DNA from: Clostridiales bacterium
Lineage (GTDB): Bacteria; Bacillota; Clostridia; Lachnospirales; Lachnospiraceae
NCBI GenBank assembly: GCA_021202015.1
Contig: JAJQDV010000049.1
Span: 1 to 64,000 of the forward strand
Direction of reading: 5' to 3'
Length of the DNA stretch: 64,000 nucleotides
Positions 1 to 9,509 of the stretch are shown piece after piece. The position numbers were made by a program, and so were the translations under genes. The stretch's first letter is position 1. The number at the start of each line of letters is the position of its first letter. The notes below the pieces were generated by a model, which searched no databases, had not been told where the DNA came from, and saw nothing but the letters and a program-made list of their open reading frames with translations.

Positions 1-297
1 GTAATACGATATGTGCTCCTGTTCGCATGCCCGCTGTATATTTTCTGTCACAAGCGCCGCGTAAGGATGGGTGGCATCGATCACGGCCGGCGGCCTCATC
101 TCACGGAGCAGTTCTTCCATTTCCGTCTCATCCATCCGGCCTTTCCGGGCATGAACATACGCGTTCGGCTGCAGCAGCTCTTCCCCGTAATCCGTCGCAA
201 CGCAGACGAGCGCCGGTATCCTCTGTTCGGTGAGAAACTCCGCCAGTTCGCGACCCTCCCGTGTTCCCGCAAATATAAGAATTTGTCTGTCTTTCAT
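1..297 (-). CDS. cobK: Precorrin-6A / cobalt-precorrin-6A reductase, N-terminal part (truncated by window edge)
   Basis: Reverse-strand translation from ATG at 297: MKDRQILIFAGTREGRELAEFLTEQ...VIDATHPYAALVTENIQRAC; GTREGREL and DATHPYA are CobK/CbiJ motifs. ATGA overlap with the cobJ stop. Absent from the ORF track because it has no stop in the window. Confidence 0.85.
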   Translation of the reverse strand, partial: MKDRQILIFAGTREGRELAEFLTEQRIPALVCVATDYGEELLQPNAYVHARKGRMDETEMEELLREMRPPAVIDATHPYAALVTENIQRACEQEHISYY

Positions 298-1049
298 ACG
301 ATGACACCTCTTTGATCCGTATCCACTGCATATCCCCGCGGCGTCAGGATCCTGCCGTTTGCCGCCCGCGTTTCGGAATTCCCCACAAAAACCGTTGTGA
401 ACATGTCTGTCTGCCTCTCCCGCAGTTCCTGAAGCGTGCAGATTTCCGTCCGTTCGCCCTCCCGTGCGATCCGGGCGGCGATTCCGCAGATCGTCGTTTC
501 CGGTTTATGCTGCAGCATCAGTTCGCAGGCCTTTTTCAGGAAGTCCTTCCTTTTTTTGCTGGACGGATTGTAGAAGCAAATGACAAAATCCGCCTTCGCC
601 GCGGCCACGATCCGATGCTCGATCGTCTCCCACGGCGTCAGCAGATTACTTAAGCTGATCACGGCGAAATCATGACCGAGCGGCGCCCCGAGCAATGCCG
701 CTCCCGCAACAGCCGCCGTCACGCCCGGTACCATTTCCACCTCCGTCTGCGGATACTCCGTCCCGATCTCCAGCATCAGGCCGCTCATGCCATATACACC
801 CGCATCCCCGCTGCAGACCATTGCCACGGTTCGTCCGGCGGCCGCCTGTTCAAAGGCCAGCCGGCAGCGTTTTTCCTCCTGCCGCATCGGCGTGGTCAGA
901 AACTCCTTTTCCGGAAAATGCTCCCGCAGCAGATCCGCGTAAACTGTGTATCCAACGATCACGTCACAATCCCGCAATACTTTTTCCGCGCGGATCGTCA
1001 TCTGCTCATATTCCCCCGGGCCGATGCCCACCACATAGATCTTATTCAA
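294..1049 (-). CDS. cobJ: Precorrin-3B C17-methyltransferase
   Basis: MNKIYVVGIGPGEYEQMTIRAEKVL... with TP-methylase motifs (GIGPG, CSGDAGVYGM); operon context. Confidence 0.92.
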   Translation of the reverse strand: MNKIYVVGIGPGEYEQMTIRAEKVLRDCDVIVGYTVYADLLREHFPEKEFLTTPMRQEEKRCRLAFEQAAAGRTVAMVCSGDAGVYGMSGLMLEIGTEYPQTEVEMVPGVTAAVAGAALLGAPLGHDFAVISLSNLLTPWETIEHRIVAAAKADFVICFYNPSSKKRKDFLKKACELMLQHKPETTICGIAARIAREGERTEICTLQELRERQTDMFTTVFVGNSETRAANGRILTPRGYAVDTDQRGVIV

Positions 1050-2196
1050 AAAATACCTCCCAGTCTCTTTCCAGCAGGGCAGCAGTTACCCCTCCGCCCG
1101 CGGTCTTTCTGCAAATAAAATGCGCCTTTTTCTGCTCTTCAGGGGCGAGAGCCGCCATGGCCGCCCGCTCACAGACATTATCCGCTCCGGTTCTTTCGCG
1201 GACAAATTCGGACGCACTGTACTCGCCGGGAACCAACCGAAGCGTCTCCGCAGGAAATGTCTGAAACTGAACCGAAAACTCCTCCGCCAGCCGGATCAGC
1301 CCTTCTTCCTCCGATTTCAGATCAATGGAAGCGATACAGCAGATGCTTTTCGGAGAAACACGCTGTTCCCGCAGGAGCCGGTATACAAAGTCCCGGATCT
1401 CCGGAAAGGGTTTCCCCTTTTTGCAGCCCACGCCCAGAATGACGGCACGGGGCACCAGGAGGAGGTTTTCCGTTTTCCTCATAGAATCCTTCTCAAAACA
1501 GGAAGAAGCTGATGCATGTGCATGAAAGTTCCGTTCGGTCCTTTCGTCTTCTGCGATTTCCTCTCTGACAGAGACGATCACTGCACCTTTTCGTCTTTCT
1601 GTCTCACTATTCGAATTCATCCATATCAGTTCCGGAGGAATCTGTCCGATTACACGACCCTCACAGTAAAACGGAACCCTCTCCCCGTTCACAATCCGCG
1701 CAGCGATTCTTTTTGCAGCCTCCGCATCTGTGAGATACAGATGATTTTTCTGTGCCCACACATCGATCGCCAGCTTCCCGCTGATATCGGAAGCGGTTGT
1801 GATCACCGGATCGGCACCCAGCCTTTCCGCGAGATAGCGGGTACGGTCATTCCCGCCGCCTGCATGCCCGGACAGGAGAGAGATGATGTGCCTCCCGCTC
1901 TCATCCGCCACGATCACAGCCGGATCCTCCGTCTTTGAAGCCAGAAAAGGCGCGATCGTGCGCACTGCGATCCCGGCTGCACCAATAAAAATAATCAGCG
2001 TCGCACGCGAAAACACTTCCGCACACCAGTCATGAAGACTGTCCTCTATAAAGACGGCGTCCCCGCAGCGTCCATACATGAATTCACCTTTTACATAGAG
2101 GGAAACGATGTTATCCTCTGATAAGACATCTCTCATTTTCCGTGCCAGCGCCAGTCCGCGCTCTGTAAATGAGAGAATCGCTATTTCTTTTTTCAT
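1042..2196 (-). CDS. cbiG: Cobalt-precorrin 5A hydrolase CbiG
   Basis: IIFIGAAGIAVRTIAPFLASKTEDPAVIVADESGRHIISLLSGHAGGGND; C-terminal VILGVGCKKGKPF; typical CbiG. Confidence 0.92.
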   Translation of the reverse strand: MKKEIAILSFTERGLALARKMRDVLSEDNIVSLYVKGEFMYGRCGDAVFIEDSLHDWCAEVFSRATLIIFIGAAGIAVRTIAPFLASKTEDPAVIVADESGRHIISLLSGHAGGGNDRTRYLAERLGADPVITTASDISGKLAIDVWAQKNHLYLTDAEAAKRIAARIVNGERVPFYCEGRVIGQIPPELIWMNSNSETERRKGAVIVSVREEIAEDERTERNFHAHASASSCFEKDSMRKTENLLLVPRAVILGVGCKKGKPFPEIRDFVYRLLREQRVSPKSICCIASIDLKSEEEGLIRLAEEFSVQFQTFPAETLRLVPGEYSASEFVRERTGADNVCERAAMAALAPEEQKKAHFICRKTAGGGVTAALLERDWEVFFE

Positions 2197-2214
2197 TATA
2201 CCATTTTCAGTAAA

Positions 2215-3219
2215 TCATTCTGCCGGAAATTGCTTCATTGCTTCTCTCACAATATCTTCCTCACTGTTTGTAATACCCTGTGCCTCCTCCTGTGACATGC
2301 CATTCTCAAGCAGATTCAGAAAAGTCTGTATCTCCCGTTCACGTGCATTATTCAGTTTGTGCTCCGCTTCCTGCTGTCTGCGCTCTGCCTCGTCAATCAC
2401 AGCCTGCATTTCTTTTCGGGTCTCTATCCGACCTTCTTCCCGACCTTCTTTTCGACCTTCTTTTCGACCTTCTTTTCGACCTTCTTCCCTGCCTATTTTC
2501 CAGCCTTCTTTCCGGCCTTCTTCAAGACCCTCCTGCCTGGCCATCCGCTGATACATTAATTTTTCTTCCCATTCCTGCATGTAACGTAAACTCACCTCCT
2601 CATTATTCTGGATCGATCGAACGCTCTTCCGAATCCGGTTCACCTTCTCACTCTGGAAAACCATCCCCTGATCATTCGTATGTTCAACAAAATACAACAG
2701 TTCCTTCAACTCCGGACTGGCACTCTCATCATCTTCCCCATGTGTATTCAGGAAAATACGCACAGCCCCATCGTTTAAATCCACGCCCGGCACTTCTTCA
2801 CATTTCATGGCAAAGGTATAACGGTACTTCTTCTTTTTAAATAAATCAAACGGCATGATGATAATCACAAAAACCGGATTGAGTTCATCAAAATCATTGA
2901 CGCCGGGTTCCAGAAGCTTACTGTCAATCAGCCCCTGATAATAACGGCTGCGCTTCGGCAGGTTCCCGGGGTTTGCCTTCTGAGCCTCTATCTCATAAAC
3001 CACATCATCCTCATCCTGCGTCCATATATCAAGCTTCACGAAACGCAAAAGTGGGGATGTTCGCTGCTCCTTCTCCGACTGAGGCAGACATTTCAGCACG
3101 ATCTCCTTCCCCAGGATAATCTCCAGCACCGCCTGCATGTTCTCCGGCTTTTCCATAGCCTCGTTAAACAAAAACCGATCTAATAGTGTCAGTTCCCGCA
3201 AAGTTTTTCTTTGCTCCAT
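2215..3219 (-). CDS. Rpn family recombination-promoting nuclease / PD-(D/E)XK nuclease family transposase
   Basis: MEQRKTLRELTLLDRFLFNEAMEKPENMQAVLEIILG...LRFVKLDIWTQDEDDVVYEIEAQKANPGNLPKRSRYYQGLID; coiled EEGRKEGRKEGRKEGR tail. Confidence 0.88.
   Translation of the reverse strand: MEQRKTLRELTLLDRFLFNEAMEKPENMQAVLEIILGKEIVLKCLPQSEKEQRTSPLLRFVKLDIWTQDEDDVVYEIEAQKANPGNLPKRSRYYQGLIDSKLLEPGVNDFDELNPVFVIIIMPFDLFKKKKYRYTFAMKCEEVPGVDLNDGAVRIFLNTHGEDDESASPELKELLYFVEHTNDQGMVFQSEKVNRIRKSVRSIQNNEEVSLRYMQEWEEKLMYQRMARQEGLEEGRKEGWKIGREEGRKEGRKEGRKEGREEGRIETRKEMQAVIDEAERRQQEAEHKLNNAREREIQTFLNLLENGMSQEEAQGITNSEEDIVREAMKQFPAE
2428..2487. repeat. 12-bp in-frame tandem repeat (5 copies, degenerate beyond) encoding EEGR/KEGR
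   Basis: Directly visible ccgaccttcttc/ccgaccttcttt/tcgaccttcttt/tcgaccttcttt/tcgaccttcttc. Confidence 0.9.
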
Positions 3220-3534
3220 AAAAAATCCTCCTCCATTATAAAAAATATTTAATAAAGTGTAAAGCTGATTTTTATCTGGCGGAAATGCCGTGAAAAATCA
3301 GACGGGTCGCCGAAACGGCTCCCGGGCAGGACAATATACATGCAGAATCGCAAATGTCCTGATTGATAAGACCAAGTATAACACAACTGTCTGTTTCATA
3401 CAAGAAATTTTTACAGGTTGCTCTATGCTCTATGCTGTTCCTATGCCGGACTACTTAAAAAAATGTTAAATTTTAAAATGGAGTTGGTGAACTACCCATT
3501 GCCTAAAGCCGGCATAATTGCCGCAGCACCTGTT

Positions 3535-4299
3535 TCAAAGCTCAGATCCGGCTTTCCTGAATTCAGTTTCAAACGCCGGGTGATACAGCCGGGAACGCTG
3601 ATAATCGCTGTGCGTCACGGCTTCCCCTATGATGATCAGGGCTGTCTTTGCGATCCCCCACTCCGCCGCCGTCTGCGCCAGTGTTTCCACCGTGCACAGA
3701 CAGGATTTCTCGTCCGGCCACGTCGCTTTATAAACGATCGCTGCGGGCGTCTCTGCCGGATAACCGCCCGCGATCAGCTGTTCGCTCAGATCTTTTAACA
3801 GGCCGGCGCTCAAAAAAATCACCATCGTCGACCGGTGCTGCGCAAAGGAAGCAATGCTCTCCCGGTCCGGCACCGGCGTTCTGCCCGCCGCACGGGTAAG
3901 GATCACACTCTGAGATACGTCCGGCAGGGTATATTCCAGATTAAGCGCGGCAGCCGCTCCGCAGAAGGCGCTGACGCCCGGACAGCTTTCGTACGCGATT
4001 CCCATCTCATCCAGCGCATCCATCTGCTCACGAACCGCTCCGTAGATACAGGGATCTCCGGTGTGAAGGCGGACGGTCATTTTCTGATCCGCCTCCGCAC
4101 AGCGCATCACATCCAGAACCTCCTCCAGCGTCATCCGGGCGCTGTTAAATACGGCGCATCCCGGTTTTCGGTCTTCCAGAAGCGCCGGATTCACCAGGGA
4201 ACCGGCATAGATGATCACGTCGGCCTCCTGCAGGAGACGCAGGCCTCTGACTGTGATCAGATCGGGGGCACCGGGTCCGGCGCCGACAAAATATACCAT
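3535..4299 (-). CDS. cobM: Precorrin-4 C11-methyltransferase
   Basis: MVYFVGAGPGAPDLITVRGLRLLQEADVIIYAGSLVNPALL; LHTGDPCIYGAVREQMDAL; CobM/CbiF. Confidence 0.93.
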   Translation of the reverse strand: MVYFVGAGPGAPDLITVRGLRLLQEADVIIYAGSLVNPALLEDRKPGCAVFNSARMTLEEVLDVMRCAEADQKMTVRLHTGDPCIYGAVREQMDALDEMGIAYESCPGVSAFCGAAAALNLEYTLPDVSQSVILTRAAGRTPVPDRESIASFAQHRSTMVIFLSAGLLKDLSEQLIAGGYPAETPAAIVYKATWPDEKSCLCTVETLAQTAAEWGIAKTALIIIGEAVTHSDYQRSRLYHPAFETEFRKAGSEL

Positions 4300-4426
4300 G
4301 GGCGGCCTCCTTTCATGTTTTTCGGGCAGGGCAATCCCTGTCGTTCAGTTCCTTTCCAGTCTGCCATTCGGTTGCCTGCAATCCATACCCTTCAGTTAAT
4401 TTCAGGCAGGCTCTGTTCCTGCAGTT

Positions 4427-4510
4427 CTGTCTCCAGCCGGGCGGTGTCAGCCCTCTGCTTCTGCAGTGCTGCCTCCAGCCGGGCGGTGTCAGTCCTCTGC
4501 TTCTGCAGTG
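4427..4510. repeat. 42-bp tandem repeat (two full copies plus degenerate ends) between cbiD and cobM
   Basis: ctgtctccagccgggcggtgtcagccctctgcttctgcagtg followed by ctgcctccagccgggcggtgtcagtcctctgcttctgcagtg. Confidence 0.9.
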
Positions 4511-4533
4511 CTGCCTGGGCAGGTCCTGCCCGG

Positions 4534-5712
4534 TCAACACTGCAGCAGACTCTCTACCAGCTCTCCGGCCGCCTCCGTGCGGCCGAGTTCTCCGTATACA
4601 TTGGAAAAAACAACAGCGCCGATCCGCATACGGTTCTGCGCCCGGCGGTTCAGGTGAACATTGATTTTTTCCAGAATAAAATCCGTAACCGGCTTCCACA
4701 GACCGGCCTCCCGGATGATGCGGAGCCCTTCATCGGTGGTTGCGGCATCCAGAATCCGCCGCGCGCCGTCAGCGTCGATCCCGGCTCTTAAAGCACAGGC
4801 GGCAAGGATTTCCATCCGGGCGTCCGCCTCCCCGGAATGCGTATTCATGATCCCGCCGGCCACCTTTATAAATTTCCCGATATGGGCTACGAAAAGAAGC
4901 CCCGAAAGCTCCAGGCTGACCGCAATGTCAATGGTACGTCCGACATAATTGCTGCATTTCACAGCCTGATCGGCTTCAAACGGAAAATGCCCTTTCAGAT
5001 ACTCCGCGCCGTAATTTCCGGGTGTGACGAGCAGATATCTCTGTGATACCGCTTTCTGGCGCATCTCCAGTTCGATTGTCGACAACAATGCCTGTTCGCT
5101 CATGGGCTCCACGATTCCGCTGGTTCCGAGAATGGAGATTCCGTCCCGGATTCCCAGTCGCGGATTGAAAGTTCTTTCCGCCACTTTTTTTCCTTCGGGT
5201 GCTGAGATCGTCACCTCTATGCCTCCCGAATATCTGAATTCCCGGCAGATCTTCTGCACCTCGGACCGTATCATATCGCGCGGGACACGGTTGATCGCAG
5301 GGGCGCCGACCTGCTGCTCCAGACCGGGCAGGGTGACGATACCGATGCCATCGCCGCCCAGAATACTGACGGTCGCCGAAGAAGCTTCCGCCCGGCTATC
5401 CGCACAAGCTTCTCTGTCACAGAGCCGGACGAGGGCATATATGAACAGGCCGTCCGTGACGTCCGGATCGTCTCCGGCATCCTTCCGGATCGCGCAGCTG
5501 ACAGAACCACTGTCCCATCTCACATCCGCAGGCTCCAGAAACAACACAATTCCCTTAGGAGTTGTCAGACGAACCTCCTCCACGGGCTGTCCCGTAAACA
5601 GCATCCGTGCGGCAGCCTGTGCGGCGGCCGCGGCGCAGCTGCCCGTGGTGTAACCGCAGCGAAGCTTTTTATTCTCTTTGATCACGTAGCTTTCTTCCAG
5701 TCCGTTTTTCAT
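4534..5712 (-). CDS. cbiD: Cobalt-precorrin-5B (C1)-methyltransferase CbiD
   Basis: LRCGYTTGSCAAAAAQAAARMLFTG; GGDGIGIVTLPGL; GTSGIVEPMSEQALLSTIELEM; CbiD hallmarks. Confidence 0.94.
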   Translation of the reverse strand: MKNGLEESYVIKENKKLRCGYTTGSCAAAAAQAAARMLFTGQPVEEVRLTTPKGIVLFLEPADVRWDSGSVSCAIRKDAGDDPDVTDGLFIYALVRLCDREACADSRAEASSATVSILGGDGIGIVTLPGLEQQVGAPAINRVPRDMIRSEVQKICREFRYSGGIEVTISAPEGKKVAERTFNPRLGIRDGISILGTSGIVEPMSEQALLSTIELEMRQKAVSQRYLLVTPGNYGAEYLKGHFPFEADQAVKCSNYVGRTIDIAVSLELSGLLFVAHIGKFIKVAGGIMNTHSGEADARMEILAACALRAGIDADGARRILDAATTDEGLRIIREAGLWKPVTDFILEKINVHLNRRAQNRMRIGAVVFSNVYGELGRTEAAGELVESLLQC

Positions 5713-5832
5713 AATCTCTCAGATTTGCGGATCACCGTGCGGCTCTGCAGCCAAATTTCTCTCGTTCCCCTGCGCATTTTACCGGCATTTTTCTCAGGGA
5801 AAATTTCCGTTAAATTATATTTGAAGACGGAC

Positions 5833-6738
5833 TTATTCGCCCGGTGTCGGATTTTCCTCCAGAAACGGAAGAATTTTTTTCAGCGACGGATTCTCCACCT
5901 CCGGCATCCACGCGGCGATAATCTCCACCTGATTTTCCGACATGCCGATGGGCACCGTGGCGATTTTTCCCCGGGAAGCCGCCGGAATCGCCATATAGGC
6001 CGGCAGAATGGTTACTCCCATATTCGCGGAAACCATAAACATGATCGTCTCGACATCCTCGATACGATCCGTCACATTCGCCTGATATCCCCGACGGATA
6101 AAATTCTCGACGATATTCTGATCCTCGCCGATCTCACTGTCCGGAGTCGTCGCCAGGATCAGCGGCGCCTCTCTCAGATCCTCCCAGGTGATATACAGAT
6201 TCTGCGCCAGTACATGATTTTTCGGAAGAATCGCGACATAATGATCTCTCGCCACCCGTTTCAGAGAAATGCCGGAATAATATTTCTCCTGAAACATCGG
6301 CATCACCGCCAGATCCAGTTCTCCCTCCTTCAGCTGTTTTAAAAGCATAAACGGACTCAGGTTATAAAACCGCATGGAAATATTGGGATATTTCCGGTTA
6401 AAAGCCTGAATCCGGTCAGAGATTTCCGTATTGCCGATACCGATCGTAAACCCGAAGTTCAGGGTTCCGACAAAGCCGCTGGAGACTTCCTTTGTCCGTT
6501 GCACCGCGGCATCGATCCGGTTTATGATTCCGATTGCTTCGCTCTGAAACACCCGCCCCGCAGGCGTCAGCTCTACTTTACGTTTTGTACGCTCAAAGAG
6601 TTTTACACCCAGCTGTTCCTCCAGAACCCGGATCTGCTGGGTGACCGCCGTCTGCGAGACATAGAGAGACTCCGCCGCCTTTGTAAAATTCAGTTCACGC
6701 GCAACCGCGAGAAAATATTCCAGTTGCCTGCGATTCAT
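5833..6738 (-). CDS. LysR family transcriptional regulator
   Basis: MNRRQLEYFLAVARELNFTKAAESLYVSQTAVTQQIRVLEEQLGVKLFERTKRKVELTPAG: classic LysR HTH. Confidence 0.94.
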   Translation of the reverse strand: MNRRQLEYFLAVARELNFTKAAESLYVSQTAVTQQIRVLEEQLGVKLFERTKRKVELTPAGRVFQSEAIGIINRIDAAVQRTKEVSSGFVGTLNFGFTIGIGNTEISDRIQAFNRKYPNISMRFYNLSPFMLLKQLKEGELDLAVMPMFQEKYYSGISLKRVARDHYVAILPKNHVLAQNLYITWEDLREAPLILATTPDSEIGEDQNIVENFIRRGYQANVTDRIEDVETIMFMVSANMGVTILPAYMAIPAASRGKIATVPIGMSENQVEIIAAWMPEVENPSLKKILPFLEENPTPGE

Positions 6739-7436
6739 AACTCCTCCGTATCATTATATTTCACATATCCCGGATGTCTGCCGGGGATATTGTATCCGTT
6801 TTTCCGCAGATCCAGCAGCTCGTCGATCTGCTCCCTGTCCATATCCGGCGCGCCGCCAAGGAGATGAATGTACAGAGAGGTCTTCGCATACATTTCCAGG
6901 GACTCCATCCGAAAGTACGCTCTTGTCAGCGTATCGCCGACGGTCAGCGCCCCGTGGTGTGCCAGAAGTACGGCGTCATGATCCGCAAGAAACGGCGCGA
7001 TGGAATCCGGCACCTGATCCGTGGACGGCTTCGCGTAGGGAGCCACCGGAACCGCGCCGAGGTTTACAATATTTTCCGCCGTATTGTATCCGTCCAGCGA
7101 CCGACCCATGGATGCATAACTGGTCGCGATGGGCGGATGCGCATGCACGACCGCGAAGACGTCCGGCCGTTCCTCGTAGCAGCGGAAGTGCATCTTCATC
7201 TCCGAGGAAGGACGGTATCCCTCCGCCGCGGAGAGCACACGCCCATCCGGAATAAGATGTACCAGAATCTCCGGCGTCATCGCACTCTTGCTGACGCCGG
7301 ACGGCGTACACAATACGGTTCCGTCCGCGAGCTTCACCGAAACATTTCCGTCGTTCGCGGCTACGATTCCGCGCTGCCAGAGCTTATGACAGACGTCGCA
7401 GATTTCTTCGCGTTCTTTTTGAAAGGATAATTCCAT
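6735..7436 (-). CDS. Class II aldolase/adducin family protein (fuculose-phosphate aldolase-like)
   Basis: NDGNVSVKLADGTVLCTPSGVSK; VVHAHPPIATSYA; LLAHHGALTVGDTLTRAYFRMESLEM: metal-binding His motifs of class II aldolases. Confidence 0.9.
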   Translation of the reverse strand: MELSFQKEREEICDVCHKLWQRGIVAANDGNVSVKLADGTVLCTPSGVSKSAMTPEILVHLIPDGRVLSAAEGYRPSSEMKMHFRCYEERPDVFAVVHAHPPIATSYASMGRSLDGYNTAENIVNLGAVPVAPYAKPSTDQVPDSIAPFLADHDAVLLAHHGALTVGDTLTRAYFRMESLEMYAKTSLYIHLLGGAPDMDREQIDELLDLRKNGYNIPGRHPGYVKYNDTEEL

Positions 7437-7465
7437 CTCCGATTTTCCTCCGTGTTTTCCGAACC

Positions 7466-7915
7466 TCAGCGGTCACGGAAACAGATATACTCCTTCTCAT
7501 AGTTCCCCCACCAGGAAGTCCGCGGTCGACCGGCCGTGTCGGACTGCACGAAATAGATCGTGGAAAAAAGCATCTCCGCGTCATTCAGCTTTACGATAAT
7601 TCTGAGCAGTTTATCGCTCAGCGGAAAAATAATATCTTCCTGCACTTCCTCCTGTGCCGGAGCGATGAGACGGAGATAATCGATTTCCTCTTCATCCAGC
7701 AGTTCTTCCACCATCTCCCTGGAGTCAAAATCCAGACGGAAATAGTAAAAATCCGCGAAAGCGTTCTCCGCCCCATACTCTTTTTTCAGGCACTTAAAAT
7801 GTGAAAGCGCCTTTTTCTCATCCATGACCAGCTTTACATCCGCATACTGCTTTATTCCTTCCGTGATCCGGTCAAACCAGATCGCGCCTTTTTCCGTCAA
7901 CTGAGCTGTCGTCAT
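7466..7915 (-). CDS. Conserved hypothetical protein
   Basis: 149-aa intact ORF in operon orientation; no family recognised. Confidence 0.6.
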   Translation of the reverse strand: MTTAQLTEKGAIWFDRITEGIKQYADVKLVMDEKKALSHFKCLKKEYGAENAFADFYYFRLDFDSREMVEELLDEEEIDYLRLIAPAQEEVQEDIIFPLSDKLLRIIVKLNDAEMLFSTIYFVQSDTAGRPRTSWWGNYEKEYICFRDR

Positions 7916-7932
7916 CCGTCTCCTCCGGGATT

Positions 7933-8541
7933 TTAAAATTGAAATGTATCCTTCAGGCCGACCCAGAGCTGATCCTTATCACTTAAGTTCAGCGGCGTCC
8001 CGTCGCTTAATGCATACCCTTCCGCAGAGGCAGATCCGCGATACTCTCCGGAAAGCTGCGGCCACTCAATACCGATCTCCGGATCATTCCACGCAAGTCC
8101 GCCCTCATCTCCCGGATGATAAAAATCCGTACATTTGTAACAGAACTCCGCCAGCTCGGAGAGAACCAGAAAACCATGGGCAAACCCTTCCGGGATGTAA
8201 AACATCTTTTTGTTTTCTTCCGTCAGCTCCACGCCGAACCATTTTCCGTAAGTCTCACTGCTGCTGCGCAGATCGACCGCGACGTCAAAAACGGATCCCT
8301 TCACCACACGCACCAGCTTGCCCTGCGGGAACTCTTTCTGAAAATGAAGTCCGCGTAAAACGCCTTTTACGGAACTGGACTGGTTATCCTGAACAAAGAT
8401 CATATTCAGGCCTTCCTCCTCCATATCCCGCTGATTGTAGGTTTCCATAAAATAACCGCGGGCGTCGCCGTGCACCGTGGGTTCGATGACGCAGAGTCCG
8501 GGGATGCCGCCCGCATTTTTTTCTACTTTAATCTGTGACAT
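7933..8541 (-). CDS. rfbC: dTDP-4-dehydrorhamnose 3,5-epimerase
   Basis: GDARGYFMETYNQRDM...FVQDNQSSSVKGVLRGLHFQKEFPQGKLVRVVKGSVFDVAVDLR. Confidence 0.96.
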   Translation of the reverse strand: MSQIKVEKNAGGIPGLCVIEPTVHGDARGYFMETYNQRDMEEEGLNMIFVQDNQSSSVKGVLRGLHFQKEFPQGKLVRVVKGSVFDVAVDLRSSSETYGKWFGVELTEENKKMFYIPEGFAHGFLVLSELAEFCYKCTDFYHPGDEGGLAWNDPEIGIEWPQLSGEYRGSASAEGYALSDGTPLNLSDKDQLWVGLKDTFQF

Positions 8542-8551
8542 TTTTCCTCCT

Positions 8552-9496
8552 TTAAAAAACCCCCTCTGTCTGCAGGAAACGGTGCAGCGCGTCCTGCCAG
8601 GTCGGAAGCGGGGTGAATCCGTTCTCCGACAGCTTTGATTTATCCAGGCGGCTGTTGAACGGGCGCGCCGCTTTGGATACGCCGTACTCGGCCGTGGTCA
8701 CCGGGGTGACGGAAAGGCTGCCGCGCGCGTACTCGGGATGCCCGAGCTCCGCCGCCTGGCGGAAAATCTCCACGGTAAAATCATACCAGCTGATGTAACC
8801 GCCCTCATTGGTGGCGTGGTAATAGCCGTATTTTTCGGTTTCGATCATATCCACCAGAAGCCTGGCCAGATCAAAGGTGTAGGTCGGCGTGCCGATCTGG
8901 TCGCTGACCACCTTCAGCTGATCGTGCGTCTTCCCGACGTTTAACATGGTCCGGATAAAATTCTTCCCATTTACGCCAAAGACCCAGGCGATCCGTACGA
9001 TGAAAAATTTCTCCAGCGCCGCCGTTACCGCCAGTTCTCCCTCCAGCTTTGTCTGCCCGTAAACATTCAGGGGCTTATAATCCTTACAGTCCGGCTGCCA
9101 GGGCTCGTCTCCCTGTCCGTCGAACACGTAGTCGGTACTGATATAGACCATTTTGCAGTCCAGCTTTTTGCAGGCTTCGGCGATATGCCGCGTACCATCC
9201 GCGTTGATCGCCCGAACCTTTTCGATCTTATCCTCATCCTCCGCGGCATCCACCGCGGTCCATGCCGCGCAGTGAACCACGACGTCCGGCCGGATCTCCG
9301 CGATCGTTTTCTCCACCATCGCAGCATCCGTGATATCCATCGGCACATAGGGCATCTGCGTCACCGCGGTGCCGTCAGCCGTGCCGCTGTAGGCCGGCGC
9401 CAGATCCGTACCGATTCCCTCATAGCCGCGCCGGTGAAGCTCATTCATGACGTCATGGCCCAGCTGCCCGGCCACGCCGGTTACAAATACTTTCAT
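8552..9496 (-). CDS. rfbD: dTDP-4-dehydrorhamnose reductase
   Basis: MKVFVTGVAGQLGHDVMNELHRRG...YISTDYVFDGQ; start moved to ATG at 9496, where the RfbD homology begins. Confidence 0.95.
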   Translation of the reverse strand: MKVFVTGVAGQLGHDVMNELHRRGYEGIGTDLAPAYSGTADGTAVTQMPYVPMDITDAAMVEKTIAEIRPDVVVHCAAWTAVDAAEDEDKIEKVRAINADGTRHIAEACKKLDCKMVYISTDYVFDGQGDEPWQPDCKDYKPLNVYGQTKLEGELAVTAALEKFFIVRIAWVFGVNGKNFIRTMLNVGKTHDQLKVVSDQIGTPTYTFDLARLLVDMIETEKYGYYHATNEGGYISWYDFTVEIFRQAAELGHPEYARGSLSVTPVTTAEYGVSKAARPFNSRLDKSKLSENGFTPLPTWQDALHRFLQTEGVF

Positions 9497-9509
9497 TCGC
9501 CTTCCCTCC

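Noticed and set aside
3835-4791. 318-aa plus-strand ORF covering the 42-bp repeats
   Set aside because: Mostly antisense to cobM and cbiD; no homology recognised.
5713-5832. Possible cobalamin riboswitch upstream of cbiD
   Set aside because: The gap is only ~120 bp and lacks a recognisable B12-box or GCCACTG motif.
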